A stretch of 6,839 nt of DNA, from the NCBI GenBank assembly GCA_023391425.1, contig JAEWAX010000122.1:1-6839 (forward strand). Direction: 5' to 3'. A model generated the notes under the pieces. It ran no database searches and was not told the origin of the DNA. It saw only the letters and a program-made list of their open reading frames with translations. Source of the stretch: Bacillota bacterium (GTDB lineage: Bacteria > Bacillota > Clostridia > Acetivibrionales > DSM-1351). Shown here in pieces: positions 1 to 5,848 of the stretch (its first letter is position 1; every line of letters starts with the position of its first letter). The position numbers were made by a program, and so were the translations under genes.

Positions 1-2
1 TG

Positions 3-68
3 AATCCCGCATTTGATGTAGATGTTATATCAAACATGGAGCGAGCTGTTAACTTGTTTGAAAGGTAA
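3..68 (+). CDS. C-terminal tail of an unidentified upstream gene (partial)
   Basis: One frame is open from the window edge to a TAA at 66-68 and encodes NPAFDVDVISNMERAVNLFER. The gene start lies outside the window. The piece looks like the end of a soluble protein with an amphipathic final helix, but 21 residues are too few to name a family. It is called as coding because the frame is open, reads like normal protein, and is followed by non-coding sequence with the palindromic element 32 bp downstream. No T-tract terminator is visible directly after the stop. Confidence 0.5.
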   Translation, partial: NPAFDVDVISNMERAVNLFER

Positions 69-100
69 CAGGTACATAAAATAGTATGTAAATTCTTTAA

Positions 101-212
101 GGCTGTTGCAAAACTAAATACAATATAGAAGAACTTATTGTTTAAGTAGTACGGAAGTACTATTTAAACACAATCTTTGAACTATATTGTATCAGACAAA
201 GTTTTGCAACAG
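101..212. repeat. MITE-like long palindrome, interrupted at its right tip by the IS110 element
   Basis: Outer arms CTGTTGCAAAACT (103-115) and AGTTTTGCAACAG (200-212) are perfect inverted copies. Inside them ATACAATATAG (118-128) pairs with CTATATTGTAT (182-192), and TTTAAGTAGTAC (141-152) pairs with GTACTATTTAAA (157-168, one mismatch) around a GGAA loop. The last two bases (CC) lie at 1782-1783 beyond the inserted element. With them the ends become GGCTGTTGCAAAACT and its exact complement, giving an element of about 114 bp. It has no coding capacity. The ends resemble the CTGTTGCAAA-type ends known from IS6-family elements such as IS26, so it may be a non-autonomous derivative of an IS with such ends. 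No convincing target-site duplication is seen. There is no T-tract, so it is not a simple terminator. Confidence 0.75.
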
Positions 213-276
213 ACAATCATGATAGTGTCTCTCACCACAATCAATGAAAACTGAATATATTGTTAGGTTTTAATCG

Positions 277-285
277 TGGTACAAT
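277..285 (+). promoter_or_regulatory. Extended -10 promoter for the bridge RNA and transposase
   Basis: TGGTACAAT combines a TGn extension with a near-consensus -10 (TACAAT, 280-285). The best -35-like hexamer, TTGTTA at 260-265, is only 14 bp away, so the promoter probably relies on the extended -10. The predicted start is about 291, at the 5' edge of the candidate bridge RNA. It lies about 67 bp inside the element, so it does not need the circular right-left junction to complete it, unlike the junction promoter described for IS621. Confidence 0.5.
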
Positions 286-290
286 AAAGG

Positions 291-440
291 TGCCGGTAAA
301 GGTCGTAAGGGGATTGGTACTTCCAAGTCCGTGCAACAGACTGATTATCAGCTCCTTAGGTGTACCACTTTTTGTTGCCATTGTATGTTTAATGAGCACG
401 TAGGACAGCCAACAATTAAGAAAGGAGCTGCACTGGCTTA
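291..440 (+). ncRNA. Candidate IS110 bridge RNA (target and donor guide RNA)
   Basis: IS110 recombinases are known to use an RNA from the non-coding end with one loop matching the target and one matching the donor ends. Here TGGTAC (315-320) pairs with GTACCA (362-367), enclosing a target-type loop. CTT plus TTGTTG (368-370, 372-377) pairs with CAACAA plus AAG (410-415, 418-420), enclosing a donor-type loop. Target loop: TGCAACAGAC (332-341) equals the left flank at 205-214. Donor loop: AGGACAGCCA (402-411) equals the right end at 1775-1784, and ATTGTATGTT (380-389) is complementary to the right-left junction GACAGACAAT with one mismatch and one G-T pair. A competing 9-bp pairing, CAGCTCCTT (349-357) with AAGGAGCTG (422-430), also exists. 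The 5' and 3' limits are estimates. The right-target guide is not certain. Confidence 0.65.
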
Positions 441-463
441 TAATTATTTACGGAGGTCGTAAA

Positions 464-1684
464 ATGGAAGTTCTTTATAAGCAGTGTTGTGGAATTGACA
501 TTCATAAAAATATGCTATTGGCTTGTGTATTTACGAGTGTCAGGAATAGAGAAATCCGCCAGTTTGGAACAATGACGGATGATATTTTACAATTGGTACA
601 ATGGTTGAAGGATACCAATTGCGAAATGACAGCCATGGAAAGTACAGGCAACTATTGGAAACCTGTATATAACATTTTTGAAGAAGAAGGAATCCCTGTA
701 ATGATTGTAAATGCCCAGCACATTAAAGGTGTTCCAGGAAGAAAGACAGATGTCAAAGATGCAGAATGGATTGCCGATTTAGTACGTCACGGTCTAGTAA
801 AAGCAAGTTATATACCAAACCGTGAGCAAAGAGAGTTACGTGAAATTACTCGTTATCGAGAGGAGCTTATTGAAGAAAGAGCGAGAGAATTAAATAGAAT
901 TCAATCTGTTTTAGAAGGAGCTAATATTAAACTCGGTAGTATTATTACTGATATTAGTGGAAAGAGTGGAATAAGTATTTTAAAGGCAATTGTAAACGGG
1001 AATACTGATCCAATTACATTAAGTCAGCTAGCTGAAGGGCGAGTAAAAGAAAAAATATCAGAATTGCAAAAAGCGTTACACGGCCGAGTACAGAAACATC
1101 AGATGCTAATGTTACATCACCAGTTAGATCATATTGAAACATTAAGGTGCTTAATAGGTGAGTTGGATGAGGATATTAAAAAAAAAACAGAACCCATGCA
1201 ACTACAGATAAAGCTTTTAGATGATATCCCTGGAATAGGGCGGCAAAGTGCAGAAAGAATTCTAGCAGAAACAGGCATCAATATGGAGCAATTTAGAAGT
1301 GCGGATCATTTTAGCTCATGGGCAGGGCTTGTACCAGAATGCAAAGAAAGTGCAGGTAAAAAGATGAGCACACGTATACGAAAGGGAAACAAATATTTAA
1401 AATCAACAATTGTAGAGTGTGCACGGGCAGCTATTCGTAAAAAAGACAGTTTTCTTTACGCAAGGTATCAGAGAATAGCGGCTAGACGCGGTGGAAAAAG
1501 AGCTCTTATTGCAATAGCTCACAGCATGATTTTGTCAATTTATAACATATTAAAAGGCCTTCAACCATATAAGGAATTAGGACATAACTACTATACAAGT
1601 ATAAACGAAGAAAAAATTAAAAAGAAAAATATAAAATCATTGGAGAACCTAGGATTTGAAGTGCTGTTGCAAAAAAGCATGTAA
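464..1684 (+). CDS. IS110-family RNA-guided recombinase (DEDD/serine transposase)
   Basis: The 406-residue protein has the two-part IS110 layout. An N-terminal RuvC-like DEDD domain carries D12 (GIDIHK), E59 (AMESTGNYW) and D96/D99 (GRKTDVKDAEW). A helical linker spans about 115-250. The C-terminal Transposase_20-type domain opens with the helix-hairpin-helix-like DDIPGIGRQSAE (253-264), then SSWAGLVPECKESAGKK (284-300). By alignment to IS621 (D11, E60, D102, D105, S241), S296 in KESAG is the likely nucleophilic serine. All key residues are present, and the C-terminus (LENLGFEV) matches what I recall of full-length relatives, so no truncation is apparent. The start is supported by GGAGG at 452-456, 7 nt upstream. 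In the family it cuts and exchanges strands at target and donor sites that are both paired to the bridge RNA encoded just upstream. Confidence 0.95.
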   Translation: MEVLYKQCCGIDIHKNMLLACVFTSVRNREIRQFGTMTDDILQLVQWLKDTNCEMTAMESTGNYWKPVYNIFEEEGIPVMIVNAQHIKGVPGRKTDVKDAEWIADLVRHGLVKASYIPNREQRELREITRYREELIEERARELNRIQSVLEGANIKLGSIITDISGKSGISILKAIVNGNTDPITLSQLAEGRVKEKISELQKALHGRVQKHQMLMLHHQLDHIETLRCLIGELDEDIKKKTEPMQLQIKLLDDIPGIGRQSAERILAETGINMEQFRSADHFSSWAGLVPECKESAGKKMSTRIRKGNKYLKSTIVECARAAIRKKDSFLYARYQRIAARRGGKRALIAIAHSMILSIYNILKGLQPYKELGHNYYTSINEEKIKKKNIKSLENLGFEVLLQKSM

Positions 1685-1707
1685 TCTTTCTCCTATGAAG
1701 AAAGATT
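1683..1707 (+). other. Hairpin at the transposase stop codon
   Basis: AATCTTTCT (1683-1691) is a perfect inverted copy of AGAAAGATT (1699-1707) around a 7-nt loop, and its left arm overlaps the last two bases of the TAA stop. It lies in the element's right end directly before a second hairpin, so it may act with it in 3'-end formation or mRNA stability. Confidence 0.5.
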
Positions 1708-1740
1708 AAGCCCGCCAAAGTACGGCAGGCTTATTTGTGT
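1708..1740 (+). terminator. Probable terminator of the transposase transcript
   Basis: AAGCCCGCC (1708-1716) pairs with GGCAGGCTT (1724-1732), 8 of 9 positions, with a 7-nt loop. TTATTTGTGTTG follows, a T-rich but interrupted tail. This GC-rich stem stands out from its AT-rich surroundings and lies within the 97-bp right end of the IS, so it would limit read-through into the flanking genes. The imperfect T-run lowers confidence. Confidence 0.5.
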
Positions 1741-1803
1741 TGTAAATTTATGGATTCTTTAAAGATGTGTTTTCAGGACAGCCACTTTTTAATTCTAGTT
1801 TTA

Positions 1804-1832
1804 TTGAGCCAATCATGAAATACTAATAAAAT
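1804..1832 (+). promoter_or_regulatory. Possible sigma-A promoter for the nucleotidyltransferase gene
   Basis: TTGAGC (1804-1809) and TAAAAT (1827-1832) are separated by 17 bp. The start would be near 1839, giving a leader of about 150 nt before the ATG at 1990. The site lies in host DNA about 20 bp beyond the IS right end, so the insertion did not separate it from the gene. Weaker alternatives include TACAAT at 1897-1902, which lacks a good -35. The rest of the 1784-1989 gap shows no other clear feature. Confidence 0.35.
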
Positions 1833-1989
1833 ATATTATTTCCAAAATTTCTAATAAAGCTAAATCGAATAGTTTTTTCTGTTAAGGTAAAAATAGTACA
1901 ATAAATCAGTTTATATAAAGTTTCATTCAAATTTACAGATTAATTCGACATAGGACTTACAAGAACAAACATTTGAAAGGATGGATCTG

Positions 1990-4464
1990 ATGAAAGCTGT
2001 GATTATGGCAGGTGGAGAGGGGTCAAGGTTAAGGCCGTTGACCTGTAATCGGCCAAAGCCTATGGTACCAATTGCTAACAAGCCTGTAATGGAACATATT
2101 ATAGAACTATTAAAGAAGTATGGTATTAGAGATATTGCAGTTACCCTACAGTATATGCCTGAAATAATTAAAGACTATTTTAGTGATGGAAGTGAATTTG
2201 GAGTTAATTTAAAGTATTTTACAGAGGATGTACCCTTAGGAACAGCAGGAAGCGTTAAAAATGCTGAAGATTTTTTGGATGAGACATTTATTGTTATTAG
2301 TGGAGATGCATTAACAGATATAAATTTGGAAAAAGCTCTAGAATTTCACAGAACAAGAGCTGCAATGGCTACTCTCGTTCTAAAAAAGGTAGAAAGCCCT
2401 ATTGAATATGGAGTAGTTGTTACAGACCAGATTGGCAGAATCATGCGTTTTCTTGAAAAGCCAAGTTGGGGAGAAGTATTCAGTGATACAGTAAATACAG
2501 GTATTTATGTATTGTCACCTGAGGTTTTGGGATATTTTAAAGCAAATCAATTCTTTGACTTTAGTAAGGATTTATTTCCTATACTTCTTAATCAAAATAA
2601 ACCAATATACGGTTTTATTACTGATGATTATTGGTGTGATATAGGTGATTTGGATGCTTATGTTGGCGTTCAAAATGATATATTGGATAAGAAAGTTGAC
2701 ATAAAAATCGATGCAAGGGAAGTAAGACAGGGAGTATGGGTGGCTGACGGTGCAATAGTGTCAAAAGAAGCATTAATTAAAGCACCAGTATTAATTGGCA
2801 AAAACACGATAATTAAAGGTGGTAGCACAATTGGGAGCTATAGCATAATTGGGGAATCAAGTCATATTGATGAAGGAAGTTCCGTGAAAAAAAGTATTTT
2901 GTCAAAGGGCTGCGTTCTTAAAAGTAACACTCAGTTAAGGGGATGTGTACTGTGCAATAAAGTACAGTTTAAGGAGAAAGCTTCAGCCTTTGAAGGCTCG
3001 GTGGTAGGTGATAACTGCATTGTTGGGAAGAACTCAGTGATTAAACCCGGGATAAAAATATGGCCGAATAAAAATATTGACTCTGGAACAGATATAACCT
3101 CAAACTTAGTATGGGGCTCAAAATATTCAAAAAATTTATTTGGAAATAGAGGTATTGTGGGCGAAATAAATATGGATATAACCCCAGAATTTGCTTCAAA
3201 GTTAGGAGTAACGTATGGAGCTATTTGCAAAAGAGACTCTAAAATAGGTGTTTGCTGTGATGATATAGATGCTTTACGAATGCTAAAAAAATCACTAGTT
3301 TCTGGCTTGATGTCCGCGGGAATTGAAGTTTATGATATAGGATCAGCCTTGCTGCCTGTAACAAGATCGGCTATACGATTCTATAATTTGAATGGTGGTA
3401 TCCATATCTCTGCCTTTGGCAAGGAGAAAGATATGCTTGTAATTGATATACTCAATAACTTAGGGAGTAACATCGAAAGAAGTGAAGAAAGAAAAATTGA
3501 GAACTCTTTTATTAGAGAGGACTTTATTCGCTGCTCAGTTAATGAAATTAAGTCAATAGTATCTATCCCTGAGCATAGTGTGTTTTATATTCAAACTATT
3601 TTAAACAGTGTATTGGCAAAGGAACATAATTTTAAGATTGCATTAATTGCAAAATCTGACTATTTAAAGAATATGGTCGAGAGAATTCTAAGTGAGCTAA
3701 AATGCGAATTTATTTTCATTGATTCAGGAATAGATAGGATTCATAAAAAAAAGGAAAGTCTGTTTTCGGATATTAAAACGCTTACAAACACTGTAAAACA
3801 AGGTGGGTTTGATATTGGTGTATATTTTGAAAATTCATATGAAAAAATGATGCTGGTGGATACAAAAGGTCGGGTAATAACTGATGATCTCTATATGGCT
3901 CTTATATCATTAATTCATTTTAAAGCAACAAAGGGTAATACTGTTGTTGTCCCTCTAAATACTAGCGAAGTGATTGAAAAAATAGCAAGTCAGAATGATG
4001 GAATGGTTGTTAGAACTAAAACGTCGACTAAAGAAGTAATGAAAAGAATGCTCTGTGGAGAATATCAAGAAGATATATCTGATTTCTTCACAATGAATTT
4101 CGATGCAATTGCAGGATTAGTTAAAATAATAGATTACATGGCTGCCAATGATTTAAAACTTAGTGATATTGTTGATATGATTCCTGATTTCCATATTTTA
4201 AAGAAAGAGGTCAAATGTCCTTGGTCTGCAAAGGGAAAGGTAATTAGGTCAATAATTGAAGAAAATGCTGGTGCAAATATAGAGACAACAGAAGGAGTAA
4301 AGGTTTTTGATGATAAAGGTTGGGTATTAGTACTGCCAGATGCTGAAAAACCTATATGTAAAGTGATAAGCGAAGGATACTCCCAAGAATTTGCTAGTGA
4401 GTTGACTGATATATATGTAGATAAGGTTAAATCAATTAGTAATACAAATATTAGCACTGTATAG
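1990..4464 (+). CDS. Sugar-phosphate nucleotidyltransferase (mannose-1-phosphate guanylyltransferase-like) fused to a degenerate phosphomannomutase
   Basis: The ATG at 1990 is preferred over the in-frame ATG at 1981 because GAAAGGA (1975-1981) then sits 8 nt upstream, and the protein begins MKAVIMAGG as the family does. It has 824 residues. Residues 1-235 are an NTP-transferase domain: the GGEGSRLRPLT loop (8-18), K23, metal-binding D106 in SGD, EKP (156-158), NTG (169-171) and D217/D220. Residues about 248-370 are hexapeptide repeats forming a left-handed beta-helix. Residues about 382-824 match phosphomannomutase in outline (LFGNRGIVGE at 383-392) but lack its active-site loops. Such fusions are usually annotated as bifunctional GDP-mannose pyrophosphorylase/phosphomannomutase. 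From the sequence, only the transferase half looks active; it should join a sugar-1-phosphate to a nucleotide for glycan synthesis. The sugar and base (Man/GTP or Glc/UTP) cannot be told here. It appears to be a cytoplasmic, single-gene unit. Confidence 0.85.
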   Translation: MKAVIMAGGEGSRLRPLTCNRPKPMVPIANKPVMEHIIELLKKYGIRDIAVTLQYMPEIIKDYFSDGSEFGVNLKYFTEDVPLGTAGSVKNAEDFLDETFIVISGDALTDINLEKALEFHRTRAAMATLVLKKVESPIEYGVVVTDQIGRIMRFLEKPSWGEVFSDTVNTGIYVLSPEVLGYFKANQFFDFSKDLFPILLNQNKPIYGFITDDYWCDIGDLDAYVGVQNDILDKKVDIKIDAREVRQGVWVADGAIVSKEALIKAPVLIGKNTIIKGGSTIGSYSIIGESSHIDEGSSVKKSILSKGCVLKSNTQLRGCVLCNKVQFKEKASAFEGSVVGDNCIVGKNSVIKPGIKIWPNKNIDSGTDITSNLVWGSKYSKNLFGNRGIVGEINMDITPEFASKLGVTYGAICKRDSKIGVCCDDIDALRMLKKSLVSGLMSAGIEVYDIGSALLPVTRSAIRFYNLNGGIHISAFGKEKDMLVIDILNNLGSNIERSEERKIENSFIREDFIRCSVNEIKSIVSIPEHSVFYIQTILNSVLAKEHNFKIALIAKSDYLKNMVERILSELKCEFIFIDSGIDRIHKKKESLFSDIKTLTNTVKQGGFDIGVYFENSYEKMMLVDTKGRVITDDLYMALISLIHFKATKGNTVVVPLNTSEVIEKIASQNDGMVVRTKTSTKEVMKRMLCGEYQEDISDFFTMNFDAIAGLVKIIDYMAANDLKLSDIVDMIPDFHILKKEVKCPWSAKGKVIRSIIEENAGANIETTEGVKVFDDKGWVLVLPDAEKPICKVISEGYSQEFASELTDIYVDKVKSISNTNISTV

Positions 4465-4487
4465 CTGAATTAATAGAAAAGCATTGT

Positions 4488-4522
4488 TTATGCTCCCTCA
4501 ATAGTTTTTAAAGGGAGCATAA
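4488..4522 (+). terminator. Strong stem-loop after the nucleotidyltransferase gene, probable terminator
   Basis: TTATGCTCCCT (4488-4498) and AGGGAGCATAA (4512-4522) form a perfect 11-bp stem with a 13-nt loop, 23 nt after the stop codon. With one bulged T it extends by a few more pairs (TTGT against ACAA). Position and strength fit a transcription terminator, but AACAAAAAG follows instead of a T-tract, so it could instead be an mRNA 3'-end protector. Confidence 0.5.
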
Positions 4523-4569
4523 CAAAAAGCTTATTCTAGGGGCTATAACTCTAGTAAAAATAACAACTC

Positions 4570-4614
4570 AAACTAACAAATTAAACTAACAAATTAAACT
4601 AACAAATTAAACTA
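4570..4614. repeat. 13-bp tandem repeat, about 3.5 copies
   Basis: AAACTAACAAATT occurs three times exactly (4570-4582, 4583-4595, 4596-4608), followed by a partial AAACTA (4609-4614). It lies 25 bp upstream of the -35 of the hydrolase promoter. Perfect identity suggests recent slippage expansion. Its A-rich phasing could give it an UP-element-like or DNA-bending effect, but it may equally be neutral. Confidence 0.9.
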
Positions 4615-4638
4615 TCTACAAAAAATTTCACATCACGT

Positions 4639-4667
4639 TTGTAAAAAACATCTGTATTAGTTATAAT
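4639..4667 (+). promoter_or_regulatory. Sigma-A promoter of the SGNH/GDSL hydrolase gene
   Basis: TTGTAA (4639-4644) and a consensus TATAAT (4662-4667) are separated by exactly 17 bp. This is the best promoter match in the window. The start would be near 4674, giving a leader of about 50 nt. A perfect inverted repeat overlaps the predicted start point. Confidence 0.7.
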
Positions 4668-4669
4668 CT

Positions 4670-4698
4670 AATATAGGCAGACATATTTTGCCTATATT
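4670..4698. promoter_or_regulatory. Perfect 10-bp inverted repeat over the transcription start (operator or 5' mRNA hairpin)
   Basis: AATATAGGCA (4670-4679) and TGCCTATATT (4689-4698) are exact inverted copies around a 9-nt spacer, starting 3 bp after the -10 box. The stem is followed by TTGTTT. It could be a repressor operator overlapping +1, a stem-loop at the very 5' end of the mRNA that stabilises it, or a weak attenuator. Confidence 0.55.
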
Positions 4699-4723
4699 TT
4701 GTTTATATGGGAGTTGTTATTAA

Positions 4724-5848
4724 TTGAGAAAATTAAGAATGGCAGTTTCAATTGTACTTAGTGTTGTTTTTCTGCTGACGGGAACTCAAATTGGTTATGT
4801 ACCAGTTAATGCAGTTACTAAGAGTACCCCTACATATGTTGCATTAGGTGATTCAATTACAACGGGTTATGGTTTAGAAAACTTTAATAAAAATGATATT
4901 AAAAATAAATCAAGTGACAAAAATTTTGTAAATAAATTAGGGAAGAAATTGGGCGCAAAAACAGTAAATCTTGGTATCGAGGGAATGGATTCCATGCAGT
5001 TATTGCAAGCGATATCTAAACCCAAAACAGCTGAGCAAAAAGCAGAAGTAACACAAATAAAGAATGCAAGTGTTATATCAATTTCTATTGGCGGAAATAA
5101 TGTTATGCAACCGTTACTTGCCAAATTAAATGAAAAACTTGGAGAAGGTAAGAGTATCTATACCGCAAGTTCAGAAGAAATTCAAAATGCAGCCTTCAAT
5201 TTGCTTTTTGATACCACAGCAGTTAGCAATTTACAAAATGATGTCGTAGCCGGTGCTGCAACGTTTAATGGAGATGCCAAGTTAAAAAAAGCTGGAGACT
5301 TCGCAAACATTATTAGTACTATAAAAAAGATAAATCCGAAGGCACAAATCATAGTGCAGACAATATATTCTCCATATAAGATATCCTTTATTGCCTTCTG
5401 TGATACTGCCATACAATCGATGAATGCTGAGATAATCAAAAACTCAGCAAATGGCAAGAATTATAAGGTAGCTGATGTTTATTCAGCTTTTTCAAAAGCT
5501 AAGTCTGGTACAAAACTTGTTAACGCTGATTTAGGTGTATCTTTTGATCCTCACCCTACAGATAAAGGACATGAGGTTATTTACACTGTCGTTGCTGCTG
5601 CACTAAAAAATGCATTACCTTATAATGTGAAAGCAGCTATAACCAAAGGCAAACTTACCTCTAAGGTTTCTTCGGGAGAGCTAATTTTAACAATAACGCC
5701 AACCAAAGGTTACAAGGTGCCAAAAAATATTTCTTTAAAAATCGGAAAAGGTGCAAGTATAACATTTACTATGATTGATGGTAAGGTATCAGTACCAATA
5801 GCTGATGTAGATACTGATATTGAGGTTATAGCTGTATGTAGTAAATAA
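4724..5848 (+). CDS. Secreted SGNH/GDSL-family hydrolase (lipase/esterase type)
   Basis: The protein has 374 residues and starts at TTG, with GGGAG at 4709-4713. The next ATG (4739) would be 25 nt from that site and would remove the positive N-terminus. Residues 1-30 are a signal peptide: basic MRKLR, a hydrophobic stretch (about 7-24), and a likely cut after VNA (28-30). There is no lipobox. SGNH blocks: GDSITTGYG (42-50) with nucleophile S44; a Gly around 84-87 (NLGIEGMDS); GGNN (123-126) with N125; and DPHPTDKGH (275-283) with H277 and D275, a D-x-H spacing instead of the usual D-x-x-H. Residues about 300-374 form a separate beta-rich tail ending VCSK. The enzyme should act outside the cell on ester bonds in lipids or acetylated glycans; the substrate is unknown. 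It has its own promoter. No clear terminator follows. Confidence 0.88.
   Translation: MRKLRMAVSIVLSVVFLLTGTQIGYVPVNAVTKSTPTYVALGDSITTGYGLENFNKNDIKNKSSDKNFVNKLGKKLGAKTVNLGIEGMDSMQLLQAISKPKTAEQKAEVTQIKNASVISISIGGNNVMQPLLAKLNEKLGEGKSIYTASSEEIQNAAFNLLFDTTAVSNLQNDVVAGAATFNGDAKLKKAGDFANIISTIKKINPKAQIIVQTIYSPYKISFIAFCDTAIQSMNAEIIKNSANGKNYKVADVYSAFSKAKSGTKLVNADLGVSFDPHPTDKGHEVIYTVVAAALKNALPYNVKAAITKGKLTSKVSSGELILTITPTKGYKVPKNISLKIGKGASITFTMIDGKVSVPIADVDTDIEVIAVCSK

Larger units (their letters stand above)
213..1781 (+). mobile_element. IS110-family insertion sequence, complete, about 1.57 kb
   Basis: The element holds one intact IS110-type transposase gene, a 251-bp left non-coding end with promoter and candidate bridge RNA, and a 97-bp right end. 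Boundaries were deduced from the flanks: ACAG occurs at both junctions (209-212 and 1778-1781), and joining 212 to 1782 rebuilds the perfect palindrome end GCAACAGCC. The crossover lies somewhere within ACAG, so the exact ends are uncertain by up to four bases. As known for IS110 relatives, there are no terminal inverted repeats and no long target duplication; the shared ACAG would contain the core dinucleotide. The intact transposase, promoter and guides suggest a recently active copy. Confidence 0.8.

Noticed and set aside
101..212. Palindrome as a rho-independent terminator for the upstream gene
   Set aside because: It is over 100 bp long with IS-like ends and has no T-tract; the MITE reading explains it better, and it is completed by CC beyond the IS.
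311..330. Hairpin GGATTGG/CCAAGTCC as the 5' stem-loop of the bridge RNA
   Set aside because: It has a bulge and competes with the perfect TGGTAC/GTACCA stem closing the target loop; kept only as an alternative.
343..351. GATTATCAG as the donor guide for the left end
   Set aside because: Only 7 of 9 positions pair with CAGACAATC and it lies in the target-type loop; 380-389 pairs better and sits opposite the right-end guide.
421..427. AAAGGAG as a ribosome binding site for a leader peptide
   Set aside because: No start codon lies at a suitable distance downstream; the segment is better explained as an RNA stem arm.
242..1784. Alternative element ends using CA as core at 242-243 and 1783-1784
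   Set aside because: Rests on a 5-nt match only and does not restore the palindrome; the 213-1781 ends restore a perfect 15-bp terminal repeat.
1981..1989. ATG at 1981 as start of the nucleotidyltransferase
   Set aside because: The only ribosome site, GAAAGGA, directly abuts or overlaps this codon; the ATG at 1990 has proper spacing and gives the family's MKAVIMAGG start.
2931..3230. Minus-strand open frame inside the nucleotidyltransferase gene, and similar antisense frames at 4134-4457, 4867-5124, 5182-5457 and 6122-6427
   Set aside because: All lie opposite well-supported genes, lack recognisable domains and look like shadows of the coding frame.
4570..4614. Short CRISPR array
   Set aside because: Units are contiguous 13-mers with no spacers and no cas genes nearby.
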